From: CALINB01 sp938045325
Lineage (GTDB): Bacteria > Pseudomonadota > Alphaproteobacteria > Rhodospirillales > CALINB01
Reading direction: 5' to 3'
Assembly: GCA_038114465.1 (NCBI GenBank)
Contig: JAYNQW010000015.1
Coordinates: 1-64,000, forward strand
DNA: 64,000 bases
Below are positions 49,989 through 59,133 of the stretch, one piece after another. The position numbers were made by a program, and so were the translations under genes. Numbering within the stretch: the first letter of the stretch is position 1; each line of letters starts with the position of its first letter. The notes below the pieces were generated by a model. That model was not told where the DNA came from, did no database searches, and saw nothing but the letters and a program-made list of their open reading frames with translations.

Positions 49989-50495
49989 TTGCTGATATCC
50001 TTGATCGTCGCGGTCGCAGAAAACGGTGTGATCGGCCGCGATGGCGGGTTGCCCTGGCAAATTTCCGCCGACCTTAAACACTTTAAAACGCTGACCATGG
50101 GTAAGCCGATGATTATGGGGCGCAAGACGTTCGACTCGATCGGCAAGCCTTTGCCCGGGCGCACGTCCATCGTGATCACCCGGCGAAAAGATTTCGCGCC
50201 CGACGGTGTTATCGTTGCAAATGCCTGGCCGGCGGCCTTAGAGGCAGCGGCGAAAACGCTCAAGGAATCCGATCAGCAAGAAGTGATGGTCATCGGTGGT
50301 GCGGAAATTTATGCGCTGGCGATGTCCGGCGCGAAACGGCTGTATGTGACGGAAGTTCATGAGGTTGTCGAAGGGGATACCGTGTTTCCTGAAATCGACA
50401 AAAACCGATGGCAGGAAATCCGGCGCGAGAAACATGCCCCCGATAATCCCGCCGAGCCGTCATTCAGTTTCGTGACCTATGAACAAAAAGCCTGA
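49989..50495 (+). CDS. folA: Dihydrofolate reductase
   Basis: 168 residues from TTG 49989 (AAGGGG upstream; no in-frame ATG nearby). The fold is complete: ISLIVAVAENGVIGRDGGLPWQISADLKHFKTLTMGKPMIMGRKTFDSIGKPLPGRTSIVITR and GGAEIYALAMSGAKRLYVTEVHEV. The acidic active-site residue is Asp in SADLKHFK. It reduces dihydrofolate with NADPH, matching the neighbouring thymidylate synthase. Confidence 0.96.
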   Translation: MLISLIVAVAENGVIGRDGGLPWQISADLKHFKTLTMGKPMIMGRKTFDSIGKPLPGRTSIVITRRKDFAPDGVIVANAWPAALEAAAKTLKESDQQEVMVIGGAEIYALAMSGAKRLYVTEVHEVVEGDTVFPEIDKNRWQEIRREKHAPDNPAEPSFSFVTYEQKA

Positions 50496-50497
50496 TT

Positions 50498-51661
50498 TTA
50501 CTGCATCACAATATTCGGCGTGCTTTCGCTTTTTTTCACGAGCGCTTGAGCAACTTTTGCGCTGATAATTTTGGCGATTTCGATATAGGCTTTGGCATGC
50601 TTGCTTTCCGGTTTTGTTGCAACGATCGGTTCGCCACTGTCTGACGTTTCGCGAATTTCCGTATCGAGCGGGATCTGACCCAAGAGATCGGTTTCCATGC
50701 GCTTGGCTTCGTCCACGCCACCGTCAGCACTGAAGATGTTGGTTCGTTCGCCGCAATGCGGGCAGAGGAAGTAGCTCATATTTTCAATAATGCCGAAAAC
50801 GGGAACTTCAACCTTGCGAAACATATTCAGCCCCTTGCGTGCATCGGCAAGGGCGATGTCTTGCGGCGTTGTAACGATTACGGCACCCGTTAAGGGGACT
50901 TGCTGGGCGAGGGATAAATGAATATCGCCGGTGCCCGGCGGCATATCGACGACCAAAACATCCAACGCGCCCCAATTGATATCCCGGATCATTTGTATGA
51001 GGGCTGATTGCGCCATCGGGCCGCGCCAAATGACAGGATTGTCTTCCTCGACCAAGAGCCCCATCGACATACTTTTGATGCCATAATTTTCTTTCGCATC
51101 GAGGGTTTTGCCGTCCGATGATTCGGGTTGACCGGAAATACCCAACATGCGCGGGATCGACGGTCCGTAAATGTCGGCATCCAAAAGACCGACTTTGTTG
51201 CCGATAGCGGCCAAGGCGAGGGCGAGATTGACGGCGGTCGTGGATTTGCCGACGCCGCCTTTCCCGGAAGCAACGGCGACGATGGATTTAACCTCAGGCA
51301 AAAAATTTTCCGGCGCGGCATTCGGGCCGCCGCCCATGGGCCGCCCCTGTCCATGGGGCGCGCCGCCTGGCCCATGAGAATGCTGCGGATGGGGTTGCGC
51401 GGCTTGTGGAGATGCCTGCTTTTCCGCCGTCAGAACAACCGTGGCCGAAATGACCCCAGGCAATGCGTGAACGGCCTTTTCTGCTTCCCGGCGCAAGGGT
51501 TCGAGCTGGGGCCCCCGCTCAGGGGGAACTTCAATTGCGAAGGCGACATGGCCGTCCTTGATTTGGATGCCGCTCACCATATTTTTACTGATGATGTCTT
51601 CATCGCCGTCTTTGACGGTTTTGAGGGCTGCGAGGATGCTATCTTGTGTAATTTCGGCCAT
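50498..51661 (-). CDS. mrp: Mrp/ApbC iron-sulfur cluster carrier ATPase
   Basis: 387 residues. An N-terminal MIP18/DUF59 domain (about 5-85) precedes a His/Gly/Pro-rich linker (about 92-120: PHPQHSHGPGGAPHGQG) and the P-loop ATPase with the deviant Walker A KGGVGKST (about 130-140). DADIYGPSIPRMLG, MSYFLCPHCGERTNIF (Cys-x2-Cys that binds the cluster) and DMPPGTGDIHLSL are diagnostic. It carries 4Fe-4S clusters to apo-enzymes such as fumarase and aconitase. The gene is convergent with folA and divergent from hflK. Confidence 0.95.
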   Translation of the reverse strand: MAEITQDSILAALKTVKDGDEDIISKNMVSGIQIKDGHVAFAIEVPPERGPQLEPLRREAEKAVHALPGVISATVVLTAEKQASPQAAQPHPQHSHGPGGAPHGQGRPMGGGPNAAPENFLPEVKSIVAVASGKGGVGKSTTAVNLALALAAIGNKVGLLDADIYGPSIPRMLGISGQPESSDGKTLDAKENYGIKSMSMGLLVEEDNPVIWRGPMAQSALIQMIRDINWGALDVLVVDMPPGTGDIHLSLAQQVPLTGAVIVTTPQDIALADARKGLNMFRKVEVPVFGIIENMSYFLCPHCGERTNIFSADGGVDEAKRMETDLLGQIPLDTEIRETSDSGEPIVATKPESKHAKAYIEIAKIISAKVAQALVKKSESTPNIVMQ

Positions 51662-51776
51662 GAAGTACCCCTAAAGTGACTACTATATTTCGTGTGGATT
51701 GTTGCGAAGGGGCAGACTACACTCCCCGCGCTTTGCATCTGAAAGCAGGTCTAGCATCCGGATGGATTAGACCTTA

Positions 51777-51827
51777 AATATAGAAGGCTTATATAATATA
51801 GAAGGCTTATATATATGAAAGCCTTCT
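51777..51827. repeat. Two contiguous 18-bp direct repeats plus inverted copy upstream of hflK
   Basis: AATATAGAAGGCTTATAT at 51777-51794 is repeated exactly and without gap at 51795-51812; AAGCCTTCT (51819-51827) is the inverse of the AGAAGGCTT core. It lies between mrp and hflK, about 80 bp before hflK's start, in an AT-rich stretch. It may be tandem operator sites or an alternative hairpin. Confidence 0.7.
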
Positions 51828-51904
51828 GTTGTTTAAAGGCATTTAGTTTTTTTATAAGCCGGTGGAAAGCCGGTTAACCAGGGCAGGAAAGGATTACGGT
51901 AGAT

Positions 51905-52993
51905 ATGGCATGGAATCCGCACGGTGGAGGTCAAGGCCCCTGGGGCGGCGGTGGCGGCGGTGGCGGCGGTGGCCCCACAGGACCGCAACCCCCTGATATC
52001 GAGGATATGCTCCGGCGCGGCCAAGAGCGCTTTAAAAACATCATGCCCGGTGGGTTGAAGACATCCCGCGGCATTTTACTGATCGTGATCGCTCTGTTGG
52101 GCATTTGGCTTGCGAGTGGCTTTTACCGAGTTGATGCCGCGCAACAAGGTGTTGTGCTGTTGTTTGGTAAGAAATACAGCGAAACCGGACCAGGCCTGCA
52201 TTGGTTTTTTCCGTCGCCCATCGGTACGGTGTTCACACCTGATGTGGAAAAAGTTCAACGCACGGACATCGGTTTTCGCGGTAGCACGACATCGGTCAGT
52301 GCAAAGCGTAACGTCTCTGAAGAAAGCCTGATGTTGACCGAAGATCAAAACGTAGTCGATCTTGATTTTTCCGTGCAATGGAAAATTAAAAACGCGGCGG
52401 ACTTTCTTTTTAAGATCCGCGGCCCCGAGGCGACCGTGAAACGGGCGGCCGAAAGCGCCATGCGTGAAGTGATCGGACAAACATCACTGCAATTGGCTTT
52501 AACGACTGGTCGTGCTGAGATTGAAACACTGATGCGGAATTTATTGCAAAAAATTCTCGATAGCTACAAATCCGGTATTCTAGTCACGGAAATGAAGCTG
52601 CAAGCCGCCGATCCGCCACAAGCGGTGATCGACGCCTTCAACGAAGTGCAGCGTGCGCGTCAAGACAAAGATCGTAAGCTGAATGAAGCAAAAGCTTACG
52701 AAAATAAAATTGTCCCGACGGCGCGTGGTGAAGCGAAGAAAATGATTCAAGATGCGACGGCATACAAAGAACGGTTGATTAAAGAGGCCGAAGGTGAAGC
52801 GCAGCGTTTCCTGTCGGTTTATAATAGCTTTAAAGCCACGGAAGCGGTTGCCCGTCAGCGGTTGTATCTCGAAACCATGGAAGAAATTTTAAGCGGGGCC
52901 AATAAGGTTATTATCGACGGTAAAGGTGGATCGGGTGTCGTCCCGTATCTGCCGTTGCCTGAATTGAAGAAACGTAGCGGAGGAGGGAACTAG
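51905..52993 (+). CDS. hflK: HflK, membrane protease modulator
   Basis: 362 residues. A glycine-rich N-terminus (about 8-23) is cytoplasmic, then a membrane helix (about 55-77, ILLIVIALLGIWLASGFYRV) and the SPFH/band 7 domain with GVVLLFGKKYSETGPGLHWFFP and VVDLDFSVQWKI. With HflC it forms the ring around FtsH that restrains its activity on membrane proteins. hflC begins 3 bp after the stop. The Gly run is encoded by an imperfect GGC/GGT array of about 33 bp, a possible length-variable site. Confidence 0.95.
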   Translation: MAWNPHGGGQGPWGGGGGGGGGGPTGPQPPDIEDMLRRGQERFKNIMPGGLKTSRGILLIVIALLGIWLASGFYRVDAAQQGVVLLFGKKYSETGPGLHWFFPSPIGTVFTPDVEKVQRTDIGFRGSTTSVSAKRNVSEESLMLTEDQNVVDLDFSVQWKIKNAADFLFKIRGPEATVKRAAESAMREVIGQTSLQLALTTGRAEIETLMRNLLQKILDSYKSGILVTEMKLQAADPPQAVIDAFNEVQRARQDKDRKLNEAKAYENKIVPTARGEAKKMIQDATAYKERLIKEAEGEAQRFLSVYNSFKATEAVARQRLYLETMEEILSGANKVIIDGKGGSGVVPYLPLPELKKRSGGGN

Positions 52994-52995
52994 TC

Positions 52996-53880
52996 ATGAA
53001 ATTATCTCTCGCCATACTTGGTCTCGTTGTCATGATCACCGGTGCGGTTTTATCGGGCGCCATGTTTACCGTGACAGAGAAGAATCAGGCCATTGTCCTG
53101 CAGTTTGGTAATCCGAAGCGTGTGATTACTGACCCTGGGCTTTATTTCAAAATTCCGTTTATCCAAGATCTTGTTTATTACGATAAACGAATCTTGGATC
53201 TCGATCCGCCTTTCGAACAATTAACGCTGAAAGACAAGAAACGGATTAACGTCGATACATATGCGCGGTATCGGATCACGGATCCGCTGGCGTTTTTTAC
53301 ATCGGCACGGACAGAGTCCGGCTTCCTATCTAACTTCGGGCCTATTTTGAATGGTAGTGTTCGGAACGAAATGGGTAAGCACCCTCTGGTTAACCTATTA
53401 TCCAAAAAACGTGATGATATTATGGAGCTTATTCAGGGTCGTGCTAGTAAGGCTGCCAAGCGTTTCGGCGTCATGGTGGTTGACGTGCGGATCGGTCGGA
53501 CGGATTTACCGGAAGAAATTTCCAAAAACGTTTATGAACGGATGCGCTCGGAACGGATTCAAGAAGCTAACGAGCTCCGCGCCGAAGGGGATGAAATCAA
53601 AATTGAAATCATGTCCAATGCGGATCGCAAAAAAACGATTATCCTGGCCGAAGCAAACAAAAAATCTCAAATTTTACGCGGTGAAGGTGAGGCCGGTAAA
53701 ACCAGCATCCTCGGTCAGGCCCATAAACAGGGTAGGGAATTTTTCGACTTCATCCGATCCATGGAAGCCATGCGCAAAGGTCTCAATGCGGATGACACCA
53801 GTTTGGTTCTATCGCCTGATAGCGAGTTTTTCCGTTTTTTCACGAACCCCTTGGGGCGTAAAAAGATGGGTAAACAATAA
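52996..53880 (+). CDS. hflC: HflC, membrane protease modulator
   Basis: 294 residues: an N-terminal signal-anchor (about 3-25), then the SPFH domain (AIVLQFGNPKRVITDPGLYFKIPFIQDLVYYDKRILDLD) and a long helical coiled coil (about 190-250, RMRSERIQEANELRAEGDEIKIE). Partner of HflK in the FtsH ring complex. The GGAGG before ATG 52996 lies in the end of hflK. The length and order match alphaproteobacterial hflKC. Confidence 0.95.
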   Translation: MKLSLAILGLVVMITGAVLSGAMFTVTEKNQAIVLQFGNPKRVITDPGLYFKIPFIQDLVYYDKRILDLDPPFEQLTLKDKKRINVDTYARYRITDPLAFFTSARTESGFLSNFGPILNGSVRNEMGKHPLVNLLSKKRDDIMELIQGRASKAAKRFGVMVVDVRIGRTDLPEEISKNVYERMRSERIQEANELRAEGDEIKIEIMSNADRKKTIILAEANKKSQILRGEGEAGKTSILGQAHKQGREFFDFIRSMEAMRKGLNADDTSLVLSPDSEFFRFFTNPLGRKKMGKQ

Positions 53881-53918
53881 GGTTGTCAGCCGATCCCTGG
53901 TAAACATGAGTCCGTAAT

Positions 53919-54104
53919 ATGACGGATTTAATTACCGCCCTCGGATTGGCGCTTGCGATTGAGGGCATCCTCTATGCGCTGTTTCCCGATGCCATGCGCA
54001 AGATGATGGCGCAAATTCTTTCTCAACCGCCGGCGGTCGTCCGAACAACTGGTTTGATGGCCGCCGCTGCCGGGGTGGTGGTCGTGTGGTTGGTCAGGGG
54101 TTGA
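53919..54104 (+). CDS. DUF2065 small membrane protein
   Basis: 61 residues with a hydrophobic helix at each end (LITALGLALAIEGILYALFP and TTGLMAAAAGVVVVWLV), separated by MRKMMAQILSQPPAVV. This is the DUF2065 type that sits between hflC and the Do-type protease in many proteobacteria, so it likely belongs to the same envelope-stress group. Function is unknown. Confidence 0.9.
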   Translation: MTDLITALGLALAIEGILYALFPDAMRKMMAQILSQPPAVVRTTGLMAAAAGVVVVWLVRG

Positions 54105-54158
54105 AAGCTTACTACGTTAGGCTTAAATCGCAGGTGTGATCAGGAGCGCAATAAAACA

Positions 54159-55652
54159 ATGAAACGGCACATGAGAATTACCGGAGATACCCTAACATAT
54201 CTTGCCCGGGAGGCCATTCCCCGCAAGCTATTGGCTGGTTTATTGATGATCGGCGTTCTGGCGGCATCCATGCCGGCGGAGGCGCGTCCAGCACCGAAGT
54301 CCTTTGCTGATCTTGCCGAAAAATTACTGCCTGCCGTCGTTAATATTTCCACCACACAAAAAGTTGAGGGCCGGGGCGGTGTCGAAATTCCGCAACTGCC
54401 ACCGGGATCGCCATTTGAAGATTTCTTCAAGGAATTTTTTGAAAGGAATATTCCGCAAGAGCGAAGCTCGCGGAAATCCACTTCATTGGGTTCGGGTTTT
54501 GTGATCGATCCGAAAGGTTACATCGTAACCAACAATCACGTGATTCAAGACGCCGATGAAATCACGGTTGCCTTTCATAATAAGAAAAGGTTGAAGGCTA
54601 AAGTCGTCGGTCGTGATGCAAAAACCGATCTCGCGGTTCTTAAGGTCAAACCGGACCATAAATTGACGTATGTGCCGTTTGGTGACTCGGATAAAGCCCG
54701 GGTCGGCGATTGGGTCGTCGCGATCGGTAATCCGTTTGGTTTAGGTGGCACTGTAACCGCCGGTATTTTATCGGCTCGCGGTCGAAACATTAATGCGGGT
54801 CCTTATGATGATTTTCTGCAAACGGATGCATCGATCAACCGGGGCAACTCGGGTGGTCCGATGTTTAACCTCAAAGGCGAAGTGATCGGCATTAATACGG
54901 CGATTTTTTCGCCGTCCGGCGGCAGTGTCGGTATCGGCTTTGCTATTCCGAGTAAGGTTTCTGATCCGGTCATCCGTCAGCTGATTAAGCACGGTAAAGT
55001 CGAACGCGGCTGGCTCGGTGTCCACATTCAGGCCGTCACGCCGGAGATTGCCGAAACATTAGGATTGAAAGAACCGCACGGCGCGTTGGTTGCTAGTGTC
55101 ATCAAAGGCGGGCCGGCGGAAAAGGCGAAGATTAAGCCTGGCGATGTCATCCTTAAATTCGGTAAGCGCAAAGTCATGAAAATGCGCAACCTGCCGCGGA
55201 TTGTCGCTGAGACCGAAGTCGGCACGACGGTAAACGCCGAAATTTGGCGTGAGAAAAAGCTGATCATTCGAAAAGTTAAGGTCGCCAAGCTTGAAGATCA
55301 GGGCGAAGAAATGGCAGCGGTTACGCCGAAACAAAGTAAGGGATCAAAAAAAGTTAAAGCCCTTGGCTTAACGCTGTCCTCCATAACACCGGCGCTGCGC
55401 AAACGGTTTAAATTTACCAAGCAAGCGAAAGGCGTTGTCGTTTTGAAGGTCGACAAAAACAGTCCCGCCGCAGAAAAAGGTATTCGCGTAGGCGATTTGA
55501 TCGACGAAGTTAACCAGGAAGAAGTGTCAACGCCGGACCATATTGAAAAAGAAATTCAAAAGGTTCTTAAGTCGGGCCGAAAAGTCGTTCTGGTGCGTGT
55601 CGAAGGACAAGGCGGCGGCCGTTTCCTAGGCCTGCGGATCGATAAGGGCTGA
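54159..55652 (+). CDS. Do-type periplasmic serine protease (DegP/DegQ-like)
   Basis: 497 residues with a signal peptide (about 20-42, PAEA-RP). The chymotrypsin-like domain has the triad H127 (TNNHVIQDADE), D157 (KTDLAVLK) and S231 (NRGNSGGPMF). Two PDZ domains follow (about 280-365 and 395-490; GWLGVHIQAVTPEIAETLGL and ALGLTLSSITPAL). It degrades misfolded proteins in the periplasm. Directly after DUF2065, it completes the hflK-hflC-DUF2065-protease order. DegP, DegQ and MucD cannot be told apart by sequence alone. Confidence 0.95.
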   Translation: MKRHMRITGDTLTYLAREAIPRKLLAGLLMIGVLAASMPAEARPAPKSFADLAEKLLPAVVNISTTQKVEGRGGVEIPQLPPGSPFEDFFKEFFERNIPQERSSRKSTSLGSGFVIDPKGYIVTNNHVIQDADEITVAFHNKKRLKAKVVGRDAKTDLAVLKVKPDHKLTYVPFGDSDKARVGDWVVAIGNPFGLGGTVTAGILSARGRNINAGPYDDFLQTDASINRGNSGGPMFNLKGEVIGINTAIFSPSGGSVGIGFAIPSKVSDPVIRQLIKHGKVERGWLGVHIQAVTPEIAETLGLKEPHGALVASVIKGGPAEKAKIKPGDVILKFGKRKVMKMRNLPRIVAETEVGTTVNAEIWREKKLIIRKVKVAKLEDQGEEMAAVTPKQSKGSKKVKALGLTLSSITPALRKRFKFTKQAKGVVVLKVDKNSPAAEKGIRVGDLIDEVNQEEVSTPDHIEKEIQKVLKSGRKVVLVRVEGQGGGRFLGLRIDKG

Positions 55653-55683
55653 TCGGTCCAAGCATCGGCGGCAAACATTCATC

Positions 55684-56634
55684 ATGGCAGTCACCCGTCC
55701 GGTTCTGATTATTGCGGGGCCGACGGCAAGCGGTAAGTCGTCGCTGGCGATGGATGTCGCCCATGAATTTTCCGGCACCATTATCAACGCCGATAGTATG
55801 CAAGTTTACCGTGAGCTTCGCATTGTAACGGCGCGCCCATCCGAACAGGATGAAGCAGAAATTCCCCATCGCCTGTACGGGTTTCAATCGGCAGCGGATG
55901 TGTTTTCAGCAGGACATTGGGTGCGTCTAGCCGTTAATGAAATCAAAGCCGCCGATAAGGAAAACAGGCTGCCGGTCGTTGTCGGCGGTACGGGGTTATA
56001 TTTAAAGGCCCTGTTAGAAGGCATCGTCGATGTGCCCGATATTCCGCAGCCTATTCGCGAGGAGGTTCGCGCCTTGCATGCGCGATGGGGGGCTGAGCAG
56101 TTTCACCAAGAATTGGCAAAGCGCGATCCGGCGAGCGCGGCGAAAATCCCATCCAGCGATCCGCAGCGTATGTTGCGGGCCTATGAAGTTTTTTTGGCGA
56201 CGGGAAAACCCTTATCGGTATGGCAGCAGGAACAACCGGCGCCGCCGTTGCCGGATTGGGCGGTCGCCAGCATTTTGGTTTTACCGCCACGGGATCTGCT
56301 TTATGCAGCGATCGACCGGCGGTTTGAAGAGATGGTGGAAGCCGGTGTTATCGATGAAGTTGCGGCTTTGGCAGCCATAGGCTTGCCGGCCGACCGGCCG
56401 GCGTTGAAAGCCCTCGGCATTCCTGAGTTGATCGGACATAGCGAGGGAAAAATACCGTTAAATCAAGCAGTTAGAAAAGCCCAGCAGGCGTCTCGGAACT
56501 ATGCAAAACGCCAGCTCACGTGGTTTCGTAACCAATTTGAACAAAATTACACCCTAAATGCGCAATATTCGGACAGTCATAGAGAAAAAATCTTTTCATT
56601 TATTCGCAATTTTCTGTTGACCCCGCCATCCTGA
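55684..56634 (+). CDS. miaA: tRNA dimethylallyltransferase
   Basis: 316 residues. The P-loop is GPTASGKSS (about 12-20). INADSMQVYRELRIVTARPSEQDEAEIPHRLYGF holds the Asp and Gln that guide tRNA A37, and VVGGTGLYLKALLEGI and RNYAKRQLTWFRNQF are further hallmarks. It adds a dimethylallyl group to A37 of tRNAs that read codons beginning with U, stabilising reading. It is 31 bp from the protease gene. Confidence 0.95.
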   Translation: MAVTRPVLIIAGPTASGKSSLAMDVAHEFSGTIINADSMQVYRELRIVTARPSEQDEAEIPHRLYGFQSAADVFSAGHWVRLAVNEIKAADKENRLPVVVGGTGLYLKALLEGIVDVPDIPQPIREEVRALHARWGAEQFHQELAKRDPASAAKIPSSDPQRMLRAYEVFLATGKPLSVWQQEQPAPPLPDWAVASILVLPPRDLLYAAIDRRFEEMVEAGVIDEVAALAAIGLPADRPALKALGIPELIGHSEGKIPLNQAVRKAQQASRNYAKRQLTWFRNQFEQNYTLNAQYSDSHREKIFSFIRNFLLTPPS

Positions 56635-56662
56635 CCGACTAGGTTGCCGCCTTTCCTGGCTG

Positions 56663-56688
56663 GCACCCGCCGTTTTGACGGCGGGTGC
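56663..56688 (+). terminator. Hairpin between miaA and ilvB
   Basis: A perfect 11-bp stem (GCACCCGCCGT 56663-56673; ACGGCGGGTGC 56678-56688) with loop TTTG. A U-tract is lacking (GGTCATTCC follows), so it could be a terminator of miaA or a weak attenuator before ilvB. Confidence 0.55.
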
Positions 56689-56739
56689 GGTCATTCCTGG
56701 GTAATAGCCAGATAAAACGACTGAATTAGGACGAGAGCG

Positions 56740-58506
56740 ATGTCGACTAAACAAATCAGCGGCTCGGAGATTTTATTGAAATCTCTGGTGGATCAAGGCG
56801 TGGATACCATTTTTGGATATCCCGGCGGTGCCGTTTTGCCGATCTATGACGCGATGTTTCAGCAAAACCAGATCCGGCACATTCTCGTTCGTCAGGAAGC
56901 CGGTGCGGTTCACGCCGCCGAAGGCTTCGCGCGCTCGACCGGTAAGGCCGGCGTGGTTTTGGTGACATCCGGGCCGGGCGCGACCAATGCTGTGACCGGT
57001 TTGGCCGATGCATTTATGGATAGCATTCCGGTCGTGTGTTTGACCGGGCAAGTCCCGACACACTTGATCGGCAATGATGCCTTTCAGGAAGCTGATACAT
57101 CCGGCATCACGCGGCCTTGCACCAAACATAACTATCTCGTGAAAGACGTGAACGATTTGGCGCGCGTGGTTCAGGAGGCATTTTATGTCGCCCAAAGCGG
57201 CCGTCCGGGGCCGGTCGTGATCGACTTGCCGAAAGACGTGTTGATGGCCATGTCGACATACACAACACCGGAAAAGAAATTAAAGCACAGAAGCTACCAG
57301 CCGCAGGTGAGGGGCGATCACGCCTTGATCAAGCAGGCGGTTAAGCTGATGGCTTCAGCCAAACGGCCGGTTTTTTATTGCGGCGGCGGTGTGATTAATT
57401 CCGGACCGACGGCTTCGCGCCGCCTGACCCAACTGGTTCGCGATACGGGTTTTCCGATTACGTTGACCTTGATGGGGCTTGGTGCCTATCCGGCATCGGA
57501 TAAGCAATTTCTCGGTATGTTGGGGATGCACGGCACGTATGAAGCTAATCTCGCCATGCACGGTTGCGATGTGATGATTGCCGTTGGCGCGCGGTTTGAT
57601 GACCGCATCACCGGTAAGATTTCCGAATTTGCGCCGAATGCGAAAATAATTCACATCGATATTGATCCGTCATCGATCAACAAGAATGTCGAAGTCGATA
57701 TTGGGATTGTTGGCGATTGCGCATCCGTTTTGGGGGATATGCAGAAGCTTTGGGATGCCACGCCCAATAAGCCATCGAAGAAAAGCTTAAACGCATGGTG
57801 GGAACAGATTGCGATCTGGCAGGCTCGTGAATGTTTGCGCTACAAGCAAGAGGGCGACGTGATCAAGCCGCAATACGCCATCGAGCGGCTTTATGAGCAT
57901 ACGAAAAAGCGCAAGGACGTTTTCATCACGACCGAAGTTGGGCAGCATCAGATGTGGGCCGCGCAATTCTTCCATTTCGATAAGCCCAATCACTGGATGA
58001 CGTCGGGTGGACTCGGCACCATGGGCTACGGCTTGCCCGCGGCCATGGGTGTGCAGGTTGCGCATCCGGATGCGTTGGTGGTGGATATCGCCGGTGAGGC
58101 ATCGATCCTGATGAACATTCAAGAGATGTCAACGATTGCGCAATATCGGTTGCCGGTGAAGGCGTTTATTCTGAACAATGAATACATGGGCATGGTCCGC
58201 CAGTGGCAAGAGTTGCTGCACGGTGGGCGTTATTCCGAAAGCTATATGGAATCGCTGCCTGATTTCGTGAAACTGGCCGAGTCTTTCGGTGCCGTTGGCT
58301 TGCGTGCGACGAAAGCCGATGAGGTCGATGATGTGATCAAAGAGATGATTGCCATCGATAAGCCAGTTCTCGCGGATATCCTGGTCGACAAAACAGAAAA
58401 CTGTTTCCCGATGATCCCCTCGGGTTCCGCTCACAATGAAATGCTGTTGGGGCCGGAAGACGAAGCCGAGAAACAGATTTCAGAAGAAGGTATGGTTCTC
58501 GTTTAA
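56740..58506 (+). CDS. ilvB: Acetolactate synthase, large (catalytic) subunit
   Basis: 588 residues of the ThDP-dependent fold: PYR domain with the catalytic Glu in RQEAGAVHAAEGFARSTGKAG, the central FAD-like domain, then the PP domain with GEASILMNIQEMSTIAQYRLPVKAFILNN for ThDP-Mg. It makes 2-acetolactate or 2-aceto-2-hydroxybutyrate from pyruvate with ilvN below it. Order ilvB-ilvN-ilvC is the first part of branched-chain biosynthesis. Confidence 0.95.
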   Translation: MSTKQISGSEILLKSLVDQGVDTIFGYPGGAVLPIYDAMFQQNQIRHILVRQEAGAVHAAEGFARSTGKAGVVLVTSGPGATNAVTGLADAFMDSIPVVCLTGQVPTHLIGNDAFQEADTSGITRPCTKHNYLVKDVNDLARVVQEAFYVAQSGRPGPVVIDLPKDVLMAMSTYTTPEKKLKHRSYQPQVRGDHALIKQAVKLMASAKRPVFYCGGGVINSGPTASRRLTQLVRDTGFPITLTLMGLGAYPASDKQFLGMLGMHGTYEANLAMHGCDVMIAVGARFDDRITGKISEFAPNAKIIHIDIDPSSINKNVEVDIGIVGDCASVLGDMQKLWDATPNKPSKKSLNAWWEQIAIWQARECLRYKQEGDVIKPQYAIERLYEHTKKRKDVFITTEVGQHQMWAAQFFHFDKPNHWMTSGGLGTMGYGLPAAMGVQVAHPDALVVDIAGEASILMNIQEMSTIAQYRLPVKAFILNNEYMGMVRQWQELLHGGRYSESYMESLPDFVKLAESFGAVGLRATKADEVDDVIKEMIAIDKPVLADILVDKTENCFPMIPSGSAHNEMLLGPEDEAEKQISEEGMVLV

Positions 58507-58570
58507 CATTGCATTGTGTTTAGTGTTTATAATCGGGTCTGGTATCGCCAGGCCGTGAGGGAATGAAGCT

Positions 58571-59095
58571 GTGAGTGATCAAACTGAACGAAAGCACACC
58601 ATTGCGGTGCTCGTGGATAACGAGCCTGGCGTTCTTGCGCGCGTGATCGGGTTGTTTTCCGGTCGTGGGTACAATATCGAAAGCCTGACCGTCGCGCCCG
58701 TTGATACCGACGATAATCTTTCGCGGATTAATATCGTGACCTCGGGAACGCCGATGATTATCGAGCAGATCAAGGCACAATTATCGCGCCTCGTGCCGGT
58801 TCATCAAATCAAGGACTTGACGGTCGATGGGCCGTCGGTCGAGCGCGAACTGGCCCTTGTGAAAGTGAAGGGCAAGGGCGAGAAGAGGGTTGAGTCTTTG
58901 CGGATCGCTGATATCTTCCGCGCTCAAGTGATCGATAGCAGCAACGATTCATTTGTTTTCGAAGTGGTGGGCAGTACCGATAAGCTGAACGCTTTTATCG
59001 ATCTGATGAAACCGTTGGGCTTGGTCGATGTGTCGCGTACGGGCGTTGTCGCCATCGCGCGCGGGGCAAAAGGAATTCGCAGTAAAAAGAAATAG
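58571..59095 (+). CDS. ilvN: Acetolactate synthase, small (regulatory) subunit
   Basis: 174 residues from GTG 58571 (GAGGGAATGAAG upstream). The N-terminal ACT domain (about 6-80, TIAVLVDNEPGVLARVIGLFSGRGYNIESLTVAPV) binds valine for feedback inhibition; a second regulatory domain follows. It activates IlvB and gives feedback control. It lies 65 bp after ilvB, in one operon. Confidence 0.95.
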   Translation: MSDQTERKHTIAVLVDNEPGVLARVIGLFSGRGYNIESLTVAPVDTDDNLSRINIVTSGTPMIIEQIKAQLSRLVPVHQIKDLTVDGPSVERELALVKVKGKGEKRVESLRIADIFRAQVIDSSNDSFVFEVVGSTDKLNAFIDLMKPLGLVDVSRTGVVAIARGAKGIRSKKK

Positions 59096-59133
59096 CCATT
59101 TGATTTAACAATATAAGTAAAGAGGATAAGAGG

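Noticed and set aside
51938..51976. GGC/GGT array in hflK as a CRISPR or transposon trace
   Set aside because: It only encodes the Gly-rich N-terminus usual in HflK; no spacers or terminal repeats.
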